A DNA stretch of 64,000 nucleotides from Pelobium manganitolerans (lineage in GTDB: Bacteria; Bacteroidota; Bacteroidia; Sphingobacteriales; Sphingobacteriaceae). Of this stretch, positions 17,825 through 26,832 are shown in pieces. Each line of letters begins with the position of its first letter. Position 1 is the first letter of the stretch. The translations under genes were made by a program, and so were the position numbers. Under the pieces are notes generated by a model. It saw only the letters and a program-made list of their open reading frames with translations. It did not search any database and had not been told where the DNA came from. The stretch is taken from NCBI RefSeq assembly GCF_003609575.1, contig NZ_MBTA01000023.1, forward strand, positions 293,621-357,620, given 5' to 3'.

Positions 17825-19006
17825 CTACAAAAGTCCTTTTGTACTTGGTAAACGCATATTATTAATATCTCTTTTTACTGCAATTTTAATGGCCTTTGCA
17901 AAGGCTTTAAAAATGGCTTCAATTTTATGATGTTCGTTATCGCCCTCAACCTTAATATTTAAGTTGGCTTTTGCCGCGTCCGAAAAAGATTTGAAGAAGT
18001 GATAAAACATCTCCGTAGGCATATCGCCAACTTTTTCGCGCTTAAATTCGGCGTCCCAAACAATCCAATTTCGTCCGCCAAAATCAATGGCTACCTGGGC
18101 CAAGCAATCGTCCATCGGCAGGCAGAAACCGTAGCGTTCAATCCCTTTTTTATCGGCCAAAGCCAAAGCAAAAGCCTCGCCCAAAGCAATGCCGGTATCT
18201 TCAATGGTATGGTGTTCGTCAATGTGCAAATCACCTTTGGTATGCACGGTAAGGTCTATACCGCCGTGGCGGGCAATTTGGTCCAACATGTGATCAAAAA
18301 AGTTTAAGCCTGTTTTGATATCTGCGTTGCCTTTGCCGTCTAAATTAATTTTAATAAAGATATCCGTTTCATTAGTTTTGCGCACATGTTCAATTTTACG
18401 GTCGCCAACCTTTAAAAAGCGGTAAATTTCGTCCCAATCGCCGGTTTCAATTGCCAAAACCTCATCCAAATTGTCAATTTTATTTTGGGCCTCTGTGGCT
18501 CCTAAAGCCGGGTTGTTATTTAACCAAATAGCTTTGGCACCCAAATTTTTGGCTAAAACTACATCGTTTAAACGGTCGCCGATGACAAAAGAATTTGCCA
18601 AATCATACTTTGTGGTATCAAAGAAATGCGTAAGTAATGCAGTGCCCGGTTTGCGGGTTGGCGCATGATCTTTAGCAAAGGTTTTATCAATGATAATCTC
18701 CTTAAATTCAACACCTTCGTTTTTTAAGGTTTGTATGATGAAGTTTTGTACCGGCCAAAAATTTTCTTCTGGGTGTGACGAAGTTCCTAAGCCGTCTTGG
18801 TTAGTTACCATCACTAACTCAAAATCGCACTCTTTGACAATTTTTGCCAAGTTACTGATGGCTTTTGGATAAAAAACCAATTTCTCAAAACTATCAATCT
18901 GTTCATCTTCCGGCTCTAAAATCAGTGTGCCGTCACGGTCGATAAACAAAATCCTTTTTGCGTTTGTTTGCTCAGCTGAAGCGCTTTCTAAGTCAGGTTG
19001 CAACAT
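17825..19006 (-). CDS. hisB: Bifunctional histidinol-phosphatase / imidazoleglycerol-phosphate dehydratase
   Basis: A 393-residue fusion. Residues about 18-170 are a HAD phosphatase (nucleophile [34 protein letters not shown]). Residues about 205-393 are IGPD with the metal-binding repeats [14 protein letters not shown] and [16 protein letters not shown] and the C-terminal duplicate [16 protein letters not shown]. It catalyses the sixth and eighth pathway steps. It follows hisC by 2 bp. Confidence 0.95.
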   Translation of the reverse strand: MLQPDLESASAEQTNAKRILFIDRDGTLILEPEDEQIDSFEKLVFYPKAISNLAKIVKECDFELVMVTNQDGLGTSSHPEENFWPVQNFIIQTLKNEGVEFKEIIIDKTFAKDHAPTRKPGTALLTHFFDTTKYDLANSFVIGDRLNDVVLAKNLGAKAIWLNNNPALGATEAQNKIDNLDEVLAIETGDWDEIYRFLKVGDRKIEHVRKTNETDIFIKINLDGKGNADIKTGLNFFDHMLDQIARHGGIDLTVHTKGDLHIDEHHTIEDTGIALGEAFALALADKKGIERYGFCLPMDDCLAQVAIDFGGRNWIVWDAEFKREKVGDMPTEMFYHFFKSFSDAAKANLNIKVEGDNEHHKIEAIFKAFAKAIKIAVKRDINNMRLPSTKGLL

Positions 19007-19008
19007 AT

Positions 19009-20064
19009 TTAACTCTCTTTAAATTGTTTAAGGGCATCAATTAGAGCCTCGTTTTCTTCTTTTGTACCCACTGTGATGCGCAAGCAGCCTTCGCACAGCT
19101 CCACTTTATTGCGGTTGCGGACAATGATGCCTACTTGCGTTAGGTATTTATAAATTGCATCGGCATTGGTAGTTTTTACCAAAATAAAATTAGCGTCAGA
19201 CGGATAAATATCCACCACAAAATCAAAATCTTTAATGGCTAAAACTAAAGCATCGCGCTCTTTTAGAAGTTCTTTAATCCATTGGTTTACCTGATCTACA
19301 TTTTGCAAGGCCTCTAAAGCCAATTGTTGCGATGCTTCATTAATGTTATAAGGTGGTTTAACCCGATTAAACACTTCGATAATTTCCTCGCTGGCGAAAG
19401 CCATGCCCACACGTAATGCAGCTAATCCCCAAGCTTTAGAAAGCGTTTGTAGCACCACCAAGTTGGCGTATTCGGTAAGCTCTTGGATAAAGGATTTTTG
19501 CCTCGAGAAATTGATGTAAGCCTCATCCACTACTATAATACCGTTAAAATTGGCCAGTAAGGTTTCAATATCTTCACGATGTATCGAGTTGCCCGTTGGG
19601 TTGTTAGGTGAACAGATAAAAATCAGTTTGGTGTTTACGTCAATCGCTTCTGCAATGCTGTCCAAATCTAGCTGAAAATCGGCAGTAAGGTTTACCCGTT
19701 TCAGCGCTACATCGTTGATGTTGGCAGAAACCTCGTACATTCCGTAAGTTGGCGGCACAATAATCACATTGTCCACGCCCGGGTTGCAAAAACTGCGAAA
19801 CAAAATGTCTATCGCCTCGTCGCTGCCATTGCCTAAAAAGATATTACGTGCCGGAACACCTTTTATCGCGCTTAAACGCATTTTTACGGCGTATTGCATC
19901 GGGTCCGGGTAGCGATGGTAATTTGTAGCCAAAGGCGAACCGAAGGCATTTTCGTTAGCGTCTAAGTAAACAGATGCTTCGCCACTAAACTCGTCGCGCG
20001 CAGAAGAGTAGGGCTTTAAAGTTTTAATATTTGGGCGTATGATTTTATTGATGTCAAAGTTCAT
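19009..20064 (-). CDS. hisC: Histidinol-phosphate aminotransferase
   Basis: A 351-residue fold-type I PLP enzyme. Cofactor-site motifs are [34 protein letters not shown] and the Schiff-base lysine in [15 protein letters not shown] near residue 210; the C-terminal arginine is in [12 protein letters not shown]. It converts imidazole-acetol phosphate to histidinol phosphate. It is separated from hisD by a 202-bp gap made of repeats, and precedes hisB by 2 bp. Confidence 0.95.
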   Translation of the reverse strand: MNFDINKIIRPNIKTLKPYSSARDEFSGEASVYLDANENAFGSPLATNYHRYPDPMQYAVKMRLSAIKGVPARNIFLGNGSDEAIDILFRSFCNPGVDNVIIVPPTYGMYEVSANINDVALKRVNLTADFQLDLDSIAEAIDVNTKLIFICSPNNPTGNSIHREDIETLLANFNGIIVVDEAYINFSRQKSFIQELTEYANLVVLQTLSKAWGLAALRVGMAFASEEIIEVFNRVKPPYNINEASQQLALEALQNVDQVNQWIKELLKERDALVLAIKDFDFVVDIYPSDANFILVKTTNADAIYKYLTQVGIIVRNRNKVELCEGCLRITVGTKEENEALIDALKQFKES

Positions 20065-20092
20065 CGTGCAATTTCGTTTTAAATGATTTTTT

Positions 20093-20266
20093 AGTTCACT
20101 GGTTCATTAGTTCACTGAGTTCATTCGTTGGATGGTTCATTGAGTCCATTAGTTCATTGAGTTTGGGAAGTTCCATTAGTTCAATGTTCATTGAGTTTGA
20201 GAAAGTCATTAGTTCATTAAGTTCTCGAGTCTCAAATCTCACGTCTCAAATCTCCCATCTCAAATC
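20093..20266. repeat. Low-complexity word-repeat tract 3 (inside the his operon)
   Basis: Between hisD and hisC, about 12-nt units such as GTTCATTAGTTCACTGAG and TTCATTGAGT repeat about ten times with drift. They are followed by a second block of CTCAAATCTCACGTCTCAAA type. No frame or RNA gene is seen. The tract lies within the his transcript. Confidence 0.65.
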
Positions 20267-21559
20267 TCACTTCACCTCTGCCAATCTTACCGTAACCGCG
20301 TTTTTGTGTGCCTGCAAGCCTTCTATGGTGGCTAAAGTTTCTATTGCAGGGCCTAGCTTTCTAAGTCCGCTTTCGCTGATGTGCTGAAACGTTATTTTTT
20401 TAACGAAAGAATCTAAAGATACACCCGAGTACGCTTTTGCATAAGCGCTGGTAGGCAAAGTATGGTTGGTGCCACTGGCATAATCGCCGGCGCTTTCCGG
20501 TGTTAAATTGCCTGCAAATACAGAACCCGCGTTCACAATTTTTTCGGTTAAGTTTTGCCAGCTATCGCAAGCTAAAATCAAGTGTTCTGGCGCGTACAAA
20601 TTGCTAAAGTGCAGTGCTTCTTCTAAAGCAGAAACCAAAACCGCATAAGAATTAGCAATAGCTTTTGCAGCGATATCCTTCCTCGGCAAAACTAAAAGCT
20701 GTTTTTCCACCTCTAGCAAACTATTTTTTATAAGCAATTCCGAATTACTTACCAGCACAGCCTGACTATCAACCCCATGTTCGCATTGTGCCAATAAATC
20801 GGCTGCTACAAAAACAGGGTTTGCACTTTCATCTGCAATAACTAAAACCTCCGACGGACCTGCCGGCATATCAATAGCCGTATTAGTGGTAGATTGGATA
20901 ATGGTTTTAGCCATGGTGACGTACTGGTTCCCGGGACCAAAAATTTTGTCGGTTTTAGGGATGCTTGCCGTACCATAAGCCATGGCAGCAATGGCTTGTG
21001 CGCCACCTACCAAATAAATTTTATCAATCTCTAAAAGTTGCGCTACATAAGCTATATAGGCATTGGTTTTTCCGTTTTTTTGCGGTGGCGAGCAAACCAC
21101 AATTTCTTTACAGCCTGCAATTTTTGCGGGTACGCCTAACATTAAAAAAGTGCTGGGCAATACGGCTGTTCCGCCCGGAACGTATAAACCTACACGTTCA
21201 ATGGCGCGTAGCTCGCGCCAGCATTTTACGCCGGGCGTAGTTTCTACTGGCTTTTCATCGCTTCTCTGGCTTTCGTGAAATTTTTTGATGTTTTGGTAAG
21301 CCGTGTTAATCGCTTGTTTGGCCTCATTGCTTATTGTAGATGCCAACGCAGCCAATTCGGCTTTTCCAATATAAAGCTCGTCCAACGTTACTCCATCAAA
21401 CTTAAAGGCAAAATCTTTTAGCGCTTCATCGCCGTTTATTTTTACCTCGTTAATGATGTTTTCTACGCTGGCTCTAATCTGGTTGTTGCTATCCGCATTT
21501 CGCGATACCAAAAAGTCCACTTCCGCAGGGTTTAAATCTGAAAATTTATAGGTTTTCAT
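20267..21559 (-). CDS. hisD: Histidinol dehydrogenase
   Basis: A 430-residue zinc enzyme performing the last two oxidation steps to histidine. Recognisable motifs are GLYVPGGTAVLPSTFLM, FGPGNQYVTMAK, DMPAGPSEVLVIAD, AQCEHGVDSQAVLV (zinc Gln/His ligands) and the Glu-His pair in YAPEHLI, with GTNHTLPT near the C-terminus. Normal length. It lies 21 bp after hisG. Confidence 0.96.
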   Translation of the reverse strand: MKTYKFSDLNPAEVDFLVSRNADSNNQIRASVENIINEVKINGDEALKDFAFKFDGVTLDELYIGKAELAALASTISNEAKQAINTAYQNIKKFHESQRSDEKPVETTPGVKCWRELRAIERVGLYVPGGTAVLPSTFLMLGVPAKIAGCKEIVVCSPPQKNGKTNAYIAYVAQLLEIDKIYLVGGAQAIAAMAYGTASIPKTDKIFGPGNQYVTMAKTIIQSTTNTAIDMPAGPSEVLVIADESANPVFVAADLLAQCEHGVDSQAVLVSNSELLIKNSLLEVEKQLLVLPRKDIAAKAIANSYAVLVSALEEALHFSNLYAPEHLILACDSWQNLTEKIVNAGSVFAGNLTPESAGDYASGTNHTLPTSAYAKAYSGVSLDSFVKKITFQHISESGLRKLGPAIETLATIEGLQAHKNAVTVRLAEVK

Positions 21560-21580
21560 ATCCGTTTTCCGTGCTGGTAT

Positions 21581-22432
21581 TTACATGATGATTTTTTCAA
21601 TCGGCATTACCACAATACCTTGCGCGCCGGCGCTTTTCAGCTCGTTAATGTGGTTCCAAAAATCTGTTTCCGGAATTACAGTGTGTACGGCTACCCAGCC
21701 TTCCTCTGCCAAAGGCAAAACGGAAGGACTTTTTACGCCTGGCAACAATGCCAAAACTTTATCTAAATTGCTTTTTGCAACGTTTAATACCACGTATTTG
21801 GTTTCTTTGGCGCGCATTACAGATTGTATGCGTTGCATCAGCTCGGTAATTAAGGCATCGCTCTCTATCCCTTTACGGCCTATTAAAACCGCTTCAGACG
21901 ACATTACATCCGCAAAAGGTTTTAAACCATTGCTACGTAAGGTGCCGCCGGTAGAAACGATATCAAAAATAGCATCTGCTAAACCCAAGCCCGGCGAAAT
22001 CTCCACAGAGCCAGAAATGGTTTTGATATCTGACTGGATGCCTTCTTTATCTAAAAATTTTTGAAGAATAACGGGATAGGAGGTAGCTATAGATTTACCG
22101 TTTAAGTCGGCTACCGTTTTTATATCGCTATGCGTAGGCACAGCCAGCTTCAATTTACATTTTCCAAAACCCAAACGTTGCAGGTAAGTTACATCAACAT
22201 CTGTTTCGGCGATGCCGTTTTCGCCCACAATGCCAATATCGGCAATGCCGTCTTGTACATATTCGGGGATATCATCATCACGCAGGAACAAAATTTCGAG
22301 CGGGAAATTGGATACTTGGGTAATTAACGAGCTTTTATAATTATCGAAAGATAAGCCACAATTTTTTAACAGTTCAACAGATTTTTCGTTCAATCTGCCA
22401 GATTTTTGAATGGCGATTTTTAAAGTTTTCAA
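21581..22432 (-). CDS. hisG: ATP phosphoribosyltransferase (long form)
   Basis: A 283-residue long-form HisG, first enzyme of histidine synthesis. It opens KIAIQKSGRLNEKSVELLKNCG, has the PRPP-binding loop EISPGLGLADAIFDIVSTGGTLR near residue 150, and a C-terminal ACT-like regulatory domain (about 205-283) that senses histidine. It is the first structural gene of the operon, about 84 bp downstream of the leader peptide stop. Confidence 0.95.
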   Translation of the reverse strand: MKTLKIAIQKSGRLNEKSVELLKNCGLSFDNYKSSLITQVSNFPLEILFLRDDDIPEYVQDGIADIGIVGENGIAETDVDVTYLQRLGFGKCKLKLAVPTHSDIKTVADLNGKSIATSYPVILQKFLDKEGIQSDIKTISGSVEISPGLGLADAIFDIVSTGGTLRSNGLKPFADVMSSEAVLIGRKGIESDALITELMQRIQSVMRAKETKYVVLNVAKSNLDKVLALLPGVKSPSVLPLAEEGWVAVHTVIPETDFWNHINELKSAGAQGIVVMPIEKIIM

Positions 22433-22479
22433 GATTTAAAAGTATTGATAAAAAGACTAAAGAATTTAAAGAGAAACAG

Positions 22480-22550
22480 TTTTGACGTACAAAACATAAC
22501 AAATATCACATCGCCTTAGCGATGATGTAAATGATGTGTTGTTGTGGTCA
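22480..22550 (-). promoter_or_regulatory. his attenuator RNA hairpins
   Basis: On the minus strand CATCGC at the leader end pairs with GCGATG after the stop (loop TAAG). The same GCGATGTG can instead pair with ACACATC in the His-codon region, giving two exclusive folds. U-rich sequence (ATATTTGTTATGTTTTG) follows. The exact terminator stem was not modelled. Confidence 0.6.
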
Positions 22551-22563
22551 AAATTAATTTCAT
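22516..22563 (-). CDS. hisL: his operon leader peptide (15 aa)
   Basis: A 15-codon ORF on the minus strand, ATG at 22563 and TAA at 22516, reads MKLILTTTTHHLHHR. Four of its last six codons are His, and four Thr codons precede them. It sits about 40 nt downstream of a promoter-like sequence and 84 bp upstream of hisG. A run of His codons before a hairpin is the hallmark of ribosome-mediated attenuation: when His-tRNA is scarce the ribosome stalls in the run and changes the RNA fold. Confidence 0.85.
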   Translation of the reverse strand: MKLILTTTTHHLHHR

Positions 22564-22600
22564 GTCTTTTTAATATTTCTGGGGCGAGATATTATAAGCG

Positions 22601-22630
22601 CAAATATAGCAAGCTTATGGGGATAATCAA
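22601..22630 (-). promoter_or_regulatory. Promoter of the his operon (Bacteroidota -33/-7 type)
   Basis: The minus strand has TTG, a 19-nt spacer and TATATTTG, matching the Bacteroidota -33 TTG and -7 TAnnTTTG pattern. The expected transcript start lies about 30 nt upstream of the leader-peptide ATG at 22563. Confidence 0.6.
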
Positions 22631-22703
22631 GTATTTGTTACAATTATCAATAGGTGCGTTTGCTAAAGGCAATAAAATTTACATATCCAGCCTTGATGAG
22701 TAC

Positions 22704-23582
22704 TTAAAAATCAAACAAGTGTTTTTCGGCATGGTAGGATGACCGTACCAAAGGACCGCTTTCTACATATTTGAATCCCATTTCTCTTCCTTTTTCTTTG
22801 TAAAACGCAAACTGATCGGGATGTATCCAATCTAAAACCGGATGGTGGTTTTTAGTTGGTTGCAAATACTGACCTATGGTAAGCACGTGAACGCCAGCAG
22901 TTTTTAGATCCTGCATGGTTTCCAAAACATCTGCTTCGGTTTCGCCCAAGCCCAGCATAATGCCCGATTTGGTCCTTAAACCAAACTCAGAAATGCGCTG
23001 CAAGCACTCCATGCTACGGTCGTATTTGGCCTGTATGCGTACTTCTCTGGTTAATCGGCGCACGGTTTCAATATTGTGCGATACCACTTCTGGACGTTCT
23101 TCGCAAACACGGTATAAGTTGTCCCAAATTCCCTTAAAATCTGGGATTAAGGTTTCCATGGTCGTGCCTGGGCTGTCGCGCCGGATAGCTTTGATAGTTT
23201 CTGCCCAGATGATAGAGCCGCCGTCTTTTAAATCATCACGGTCTACCGAAGTTAATACCGCGTGTTTTACATTCATCAATTTGATGGAGTTGGCTACCCG
23301 GTTAGGCTCGTCGGTATCTACGGCTAAAGGCCTGCCGGTTGCTACGGCGCAGAACGAGCATGAACGGGTACAGATGTTCCCCAAAATCATAAATGTGGCT
23401 GTACCTGCGCCCCAGCACTCGCCCATATTTGGGCAGTTGCCGCTTTCGCAGATGGTATGCAGTTTATGCTGATCTACCAAACCCCGCACATGGGCGTATT
23501 CCTTGCCAACAGGTAGTTTAACTCTAAGCCAATCTGGTTTGCGTTGCGCTTGGTTTGCCGGGATTACAGGAAGTTCAATCAT
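22704..23582 (-). CDS. lipA: Lipoyl synthase
   Basis: A 292-residue radical SAM enzyme that inserts two sulfurs into octanoyl groups. The auxiliary 4Fe-4S cluster motif is [12 protein letters not shown] (C-x4-C-x5-C), the radical SAM motif is CTRSCSFC (C-x3-C-x2-C), and the C-terminal serine ligand sits in [11 protein letters not shown]. Length and start are standard. It stands alone on the minus strand, and its 3' end is about 75 bp from the his promoter. Confidence 0.96.
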   Translation of the reverse strand: MIELPVIPANQAQRKPDWLRVKLPVGKEYAHVRGLVDQHKLHTICESGNCPNMGECWGAGTATFMILGNICTRSCSFCAVATGRPLAVDTDEPNRVANSIKLMNVKHAVLTSVDRDDLKDGGSIIWAETIKAIRRDSPGTTMETLIPDFKGIWDNLYRVCEERPEVVSHNIETVRRLTREVRIQAKYDRSMECLQRISEFGLRTKSGIMLGLGETEADVLETMQDLKTAGVHVLTIGQYLQPTKNHHPVLDWIHPDQFAFYKEKGREMGFKYVESGPLVRSSYHAEKHLFDF

Positions 23583-23716
23583 GATGCAAAGGTAAGTATT
23601 AGACCAATAACGAGGGCGAATTTGCGCATTAAATACCGAACCATTTATGTTTTAAATCAAAATTTGAAAGTATATTACATTTAACTGATAAGCTTTTGCC
23701 ACCAATGCTAAACTTT

Positions 23717-23803
23717 GCGTTAGGGATTGACGTGGAAATCCTTTTTGCTTCTACCAGCAAAAAGATTGGAACAGAAAGCCCGCCCCGCTTAGCGGGGAAC
23801 GCC
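23717..23803. repeat. Palindromic intergenic element, copy 2
   Basis: An 87-bp relative of the element at 14349. It opens GCGTTAGGGATTG, has GTGGAAATC, and closes GAAAGCCCGCCC...AACGCC. Its hairpin stem (AATCCTTTTTGCT / AGCAAAAAGATT) differs in sequence from copy 1 but keeps pairing, and it has an extra CCCCGC-TTA-GCGGGG hairpin. It lies between the lipA start and the cydB end. Confidence 0.65.
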
Positions 23804-23809
23804 CAAAAA

Positions 23810-24826
23810 TTAGGTTTTATCTGTCGCCGGGTTTTTCTGAAAGCTGTAAATGAGATAAACCAGCGTTGGCAAAATAAAAATGCTTCCTAGCAGAAGCGCC
23901 CAGGCTAAAGCATCTATGGTTTTTGCATTGCCCTGCTCTTCTAACAAGGATAACGCGTCGCCATTTTTAAGCAGTACGATGTTTGGATAATGCTCCCAAG
24001 TAGTGATAAAAAGAATCATGCTCACCTGAAAACCTGCCAAAAAGCGCATCGTATTGGTGTAAGGCTTGTGCCAAATAGACCATAGGACGATGACGGAAAT
24101 AGTAGCTAGAATAAAAGCGGCCACGCCCGGCCAGCTCCCAAATACCCAAGTAGTCAAAGGGATGTCTTCTATAAAAGAAACACCAAAAACTACCGCTCCT
24201 GCTAGCACGGCCATAATATTAAAAGCTTTTGCCTTGCGGATAAAACGCTCGCGCTCGCTTTGTTCCTGCGTTTGCCCGATGATAAAAACCGCTGCTAAAA
24301 AACCACAGATAGCCACGGTGAACAGGCCTACGGCGAAAGAAAAAGCATTGAGCCAGCTAAAAATATAGGCATCTAAAAAGTTATTTGCCTGCGGATTGAT
24401 GCTGCGCGTTACGGTACTGCCTGCGATAATACCCAAAAACAATGGGGTTACAAAGCTGGAGTACACGAAAATAGGGTTGTAAATTTTCTGCATTTCGTCT
24501 TTTACCGCATCGTAATGCCGAAAGGTAAATGCCGTGCCCCGCGCAATAATGCCCAGCAACATCAGCACCAGCGGGATATGCATAAAAGTGGACATGGTGG
24601 TGTAAATGCTGGGAAAACCCACAAACAAAATTACAATGGCAATAATGAGCCACATGTGGTTGGCCTCCCAAATTGGACCTATGGCGCGGTACATGGTTTT
24701 GCGCGTTTTGGTCTTGTTGGCATCGGAGGTGAAAAGCTCTAATATTCCAGCTCCAAAATCGGCGCCACCCAAAATTAAGTAGAGTAGGATAGAGGTCCAC
24801 AAAAAAGCGATAACTACGTAGATCAT
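23810..24826 (-). CDS. cydB: Cytochrome bd-type ubiquinol oxidase subunit II
   Basis: A 338-residue integral membrane protein with about eight hydrophobic segments. It starts with the family signature YLILGGADFGAGILELF, followed by RAIGPIWEANHMWLIIAIVILF. With CydA it forms the bd quinol oxidase, reducing oxygen with high affinity at the inner membrane. It lies 3 bp after cydA. No cydX-like ORF was recognised after it; the palindromic repeat follows. Confidence 0.95.
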   Translation of the reverse strand: MIYVVIAFLWTSILLYLILGGADFGAGILELFTSDANKTKTRKTMYRAIGPIWEANHMWLIIAIVILFVGFPSIYTTMSTFMHIPLVLMLLGIIARGTAFTFRHYDAVKDEMQKIYNPIFVYSSFVTPLFLGIIAGSTVTRSINPQANNFLDAYIFSWLNAFSFAVGLFTVAICGFLAAVFIIGQTQEQSERERFIRKAKAFNIMAVLAGAVVFGVSFIEDIPLTTWVFGSWPGVAAFILATISVIVLWSIWHKPYTNTMRFLAGFQVSMILFITTWEHYPNIVLLKNGDALSLLEEQGNAKTIDALAWALLLGSIFILPTLVYLIYSFQKNPATDKT

Positions 24827-24829
24827 ATT

Positions 24830-26149
24830 CTATTGTGATGGGGTTGAACCATAAAGTTGAGGCACCATTTTAATTTGGCGGTACAGCATAAAGGCTACAA
24901 TGAACGATAAGGAAATGTAAACGGCGGTAAAAATGTAAAACGAGTACACAATGCCCGGCATAGGCGTCACGGCATCTATGGTGCGCATTACATCTTTAAT
25001 TATCCAAGGCTGCCGGCCAACTTCGGTAACGGTCCAGCCGGCTTCTACCGCTATAAAACCCAGTGGCGTGGAAAACACAAAAAGTTTAAGCAACCACTTT
25101 TGCTGCAGCCAGGCTTTCTTTTTCCATAAAGCGATAAAATAAGCGATGCTTAATAACATCAGTAAAACGCCAATACCCACCATAATTTGAAAAGCATAAT
25201 GCGTAATGGCGATAGGCGGCTGGTTTTCTTTCGGGATTTGATCTAAGCCGGTAACCTCTGCGTTAAAATCGCTATGAGCCATAAAACTTAGGGCACCAGG
25301 GATTTTTAAGGCGTATTTCACGGTTTGGTTGTCGGTATCGGGTATACCTCCGATAATGAGTGGCGCAGCTTTTTCGGTGTGGAAATGCGCTTCCATAGCT
25401 GCCAGTTTAGCAGGTTGGTTTTTAGCCACAAACTTGGCCGAAATATCTCCGCTAATAGGTTGCAAAAGCGCGGCTATGGCGCCAAAAACTGCCGCTATTT
25501 TAAAAGATTTGGCGTGGAAATCGACGCTTTGCTGTTTCAGCATCATTAAAGCGTGTACACCAGCTACTGCAAAGCCAGTGGCCACAAATGCCGCAATGCA
25601 CATGTGCAAAGCTTGCGAAAACCAAGCATCGTTAAACATGGCCGCAATGGGGTCGATATTGAGATACTCTCCGTTTATGTAGTCAAAGCCGGCGGGGCTG
25701 TTCATCCACGCATTGGCGGCAACTACCAAAATGCCCGAAGCCAATCCGCTGATACCTACCACAACCCCTGTGAACCAATGGAACCATTTGTTAAACTTAT
25801 CCCAGCCGTAAAGGAAAAAGCCCAAAGCAATAGCTTCAATAAAAAAAGCGGTGCCCTCTAAAGAAAAAGGCATTCCAAAAATAGGTCCCGCATGTTCCAT
25901 AAATTTTGGCCACAATAAGCCCAGCTCAAAAGATAATACCGTACCTGATACCGCTCCGGTGGCGAAAAATATGGCCACGCCTCTGCTCCAGGCTTTGGTG
26001 ACGTGCTTGTAGGTGATGTGGTTGGTTTTTAGATACAGGTAGTGCGAAACGGCCATAAAAAAGGGCATCACCATGCCTATGCACGAAAAGATAATGTGAA
26101 AGCCCAAGGAGAGCGCCATTTGCGAACGGGCAGCTAAAAAATCGTCCAT
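24830..26149 (-). CDS. cydA: Cytochrome bd-type ubiquinol oxidase subunit I
   Basis: A 439-residue haem-bearing subunit with about nine membrane helices. The haem ligand His18 is in the N-terminal helix (SLGFHIIFSCIG), and GWTVTEVGRQPWIIKD is the conserved C-terminal signature. It is shorter than E. coli CydA (522), lacking the long Q-loop, as in CIO-like short Q-loop oxidases. It heads the cydAB operon, divergent from dgkA across 122 bp. Confidence 0.95.
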   Translation of the reverse strand: MDDFLAARSQMALSLGFHIIFSCIGMVMPFFMAVSHYLYLKTNHITYKHVTKAWSRGVAIFFATGAVSGTVLSFELGLLWPKFMEHAGPIFGMPFSLEGTAFFIEAIALGFFLYGWDKFNKWFHWFTGVVVGISGLASGILVVAANAWMNSPAGFDYINGEYLNIDPIAAMFNDAWFSQALHMCIAAFVATGFAVAGVHALMMLKQQSVDFHAKSFKIAAVFGAIAALLQPISGDISAKFVAKNQPAKLAAMEAHFHTEKAAPLIIGGIPDTDNQTVKYALKIPGALSFMAHSDFNAEVTGLDQIPKENQPPIAITHYAFQIMVGIGVLLMLLSIAYFIALWKKKAWLQQKWLLKLFVFSTPLGFIAVEAGWTVTEVGRQPWIIKDVMRTIDAVTPMPGIVYSFYIFTAVYISLSFIVAFMLYRQIKMVPQLYGSTPSQ

Positions 26150-26271
26150 TTGAAGATGTTTTTAAAATCCTCAAACATAAACATAAAGCGTTATTCTGCA
26201 TATATTTTAACAGAACTTACTTAATTTAAAGCGTTTCTATTTTAATGAAAAGTTTGGAAGTTTAAAATTAT

Positions 26272-26667
26272 ATGAATCAGCAGACGAACAAACAGCGTTT
26301 TTCTTTACGGAAGCGTGTTAGCAGTTTTAAATATGCAGTTGATGGATTAAAAGTGCTTTTGGCCGAGGAGCATAACGCCAGAATCCACATGGTAGTGGCT
26401 GTTTTGGTGGTGATATTTGGCTTTATAATGGATATAGGTTATGCGGAGTGGGGCTTGCTGCTATTTACGATAGGCTTTGTGCTGGTGGCCGAAATTTTTA
26501 ACACCTGCGTGGAGGCAGTTTGTGATGTGCTATGCCCCGAGAAAGATATCCGCATTAAAAAGATAAAAGACTTGGCTGCCTTAGCGGTTTTAGTTGCAGC
26601 TGTTGTAGCGGTGGCGGTTGGATGTTTGGTGTTTTTGCCGAGGCTGGTTAGTTGGTTAGTTTGTTAG
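26272..26667 (+). CDS. dgkA: Diacylglycerol kinase family protein (undecaprenol/lipid kinase)
   Basis: A 131-residue small membrane kinase with three hydrophobic helices. It has the family signatures FKYAVDGLKVLLAEEHNARIH and AEIFNTCVEAVCD, holding the catalytic Glu and Mg-binding residues. It phosphorylates diacylglycerol or undecaprenol at the inner membrane; which one cannot be decided. The family is common as a single gene in Bacteroidota. It is monocistronic, followed by a word-repeat tract. Confidence 0.85.
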   Translation: MNQQTNKQRFSLRKRVSSFKYAVDGLKVLLAEEHNARIHMVVAVLVVIFGFIMDIGYAEWGLLLFTIGFVLVAEIFNTCVEAVCDVLCPEKDIRIKKIKDLAALAVLVAAVVAVAVGCLVFLPRLVSWLVC

Positions 26668-26757
26668 GGGCTAGTTTGTTAGGAGTTAGTTGGTTAGGGT
26701 TTAGTTTGTTAGGTGGTTAGGTGGTTAGGGTTTAGTTTGTTAGGTGGTTAGTTTGTG
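26645..26757. repeat. Low-complexity word-repeat tract 4
   Basis: Units such as GGTTAGTTGGTTAG, TTTGTTAGGAG and GGGTTTAGTTTGTTAGGTG repeat about ten times after dgkA; the first words overlap the last dgkA codons. The GTTAGTTGGTTAGG word is shared with tract 1 near 2107. Confidence 0.65.
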
Positions 26758-26782
26758 GTCTTCTAGGGTAAAGAAAGTAAAA

Positions 26783-26811
26783 AAAGCTCCGGGATTAACT
26801 CCCGAAGCTTT
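26783..26811 (-). terminator. Intrinsic terminator after speA (bidirectional)
   Basis: A 12-bp stem with one mismatch (AAAGCTcCGGGA / TCCCGaAGCTTT) and a 5-nt loop, preceded on plus by an A-run (a U-run on the minus transcript). It lies between the convergent dgkA and speA genes. Confidence 0.75.
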
Positions 26812-26832
26812 GTACATCTAAAAGTGATCGGC

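Noticed and set aside
17701..20266. CRISPR array in the repeat tracts
   Set aside because: Units are 8-14 nt, drift continuously and have no unique spacers; no cas genes are near.
24381..26201. Long antisense frames inside cydA and cydB
   Set aside because: They are out-of-frame shadows of the membrane-protein genes, with His/Arg-rich compositions and no family signature.
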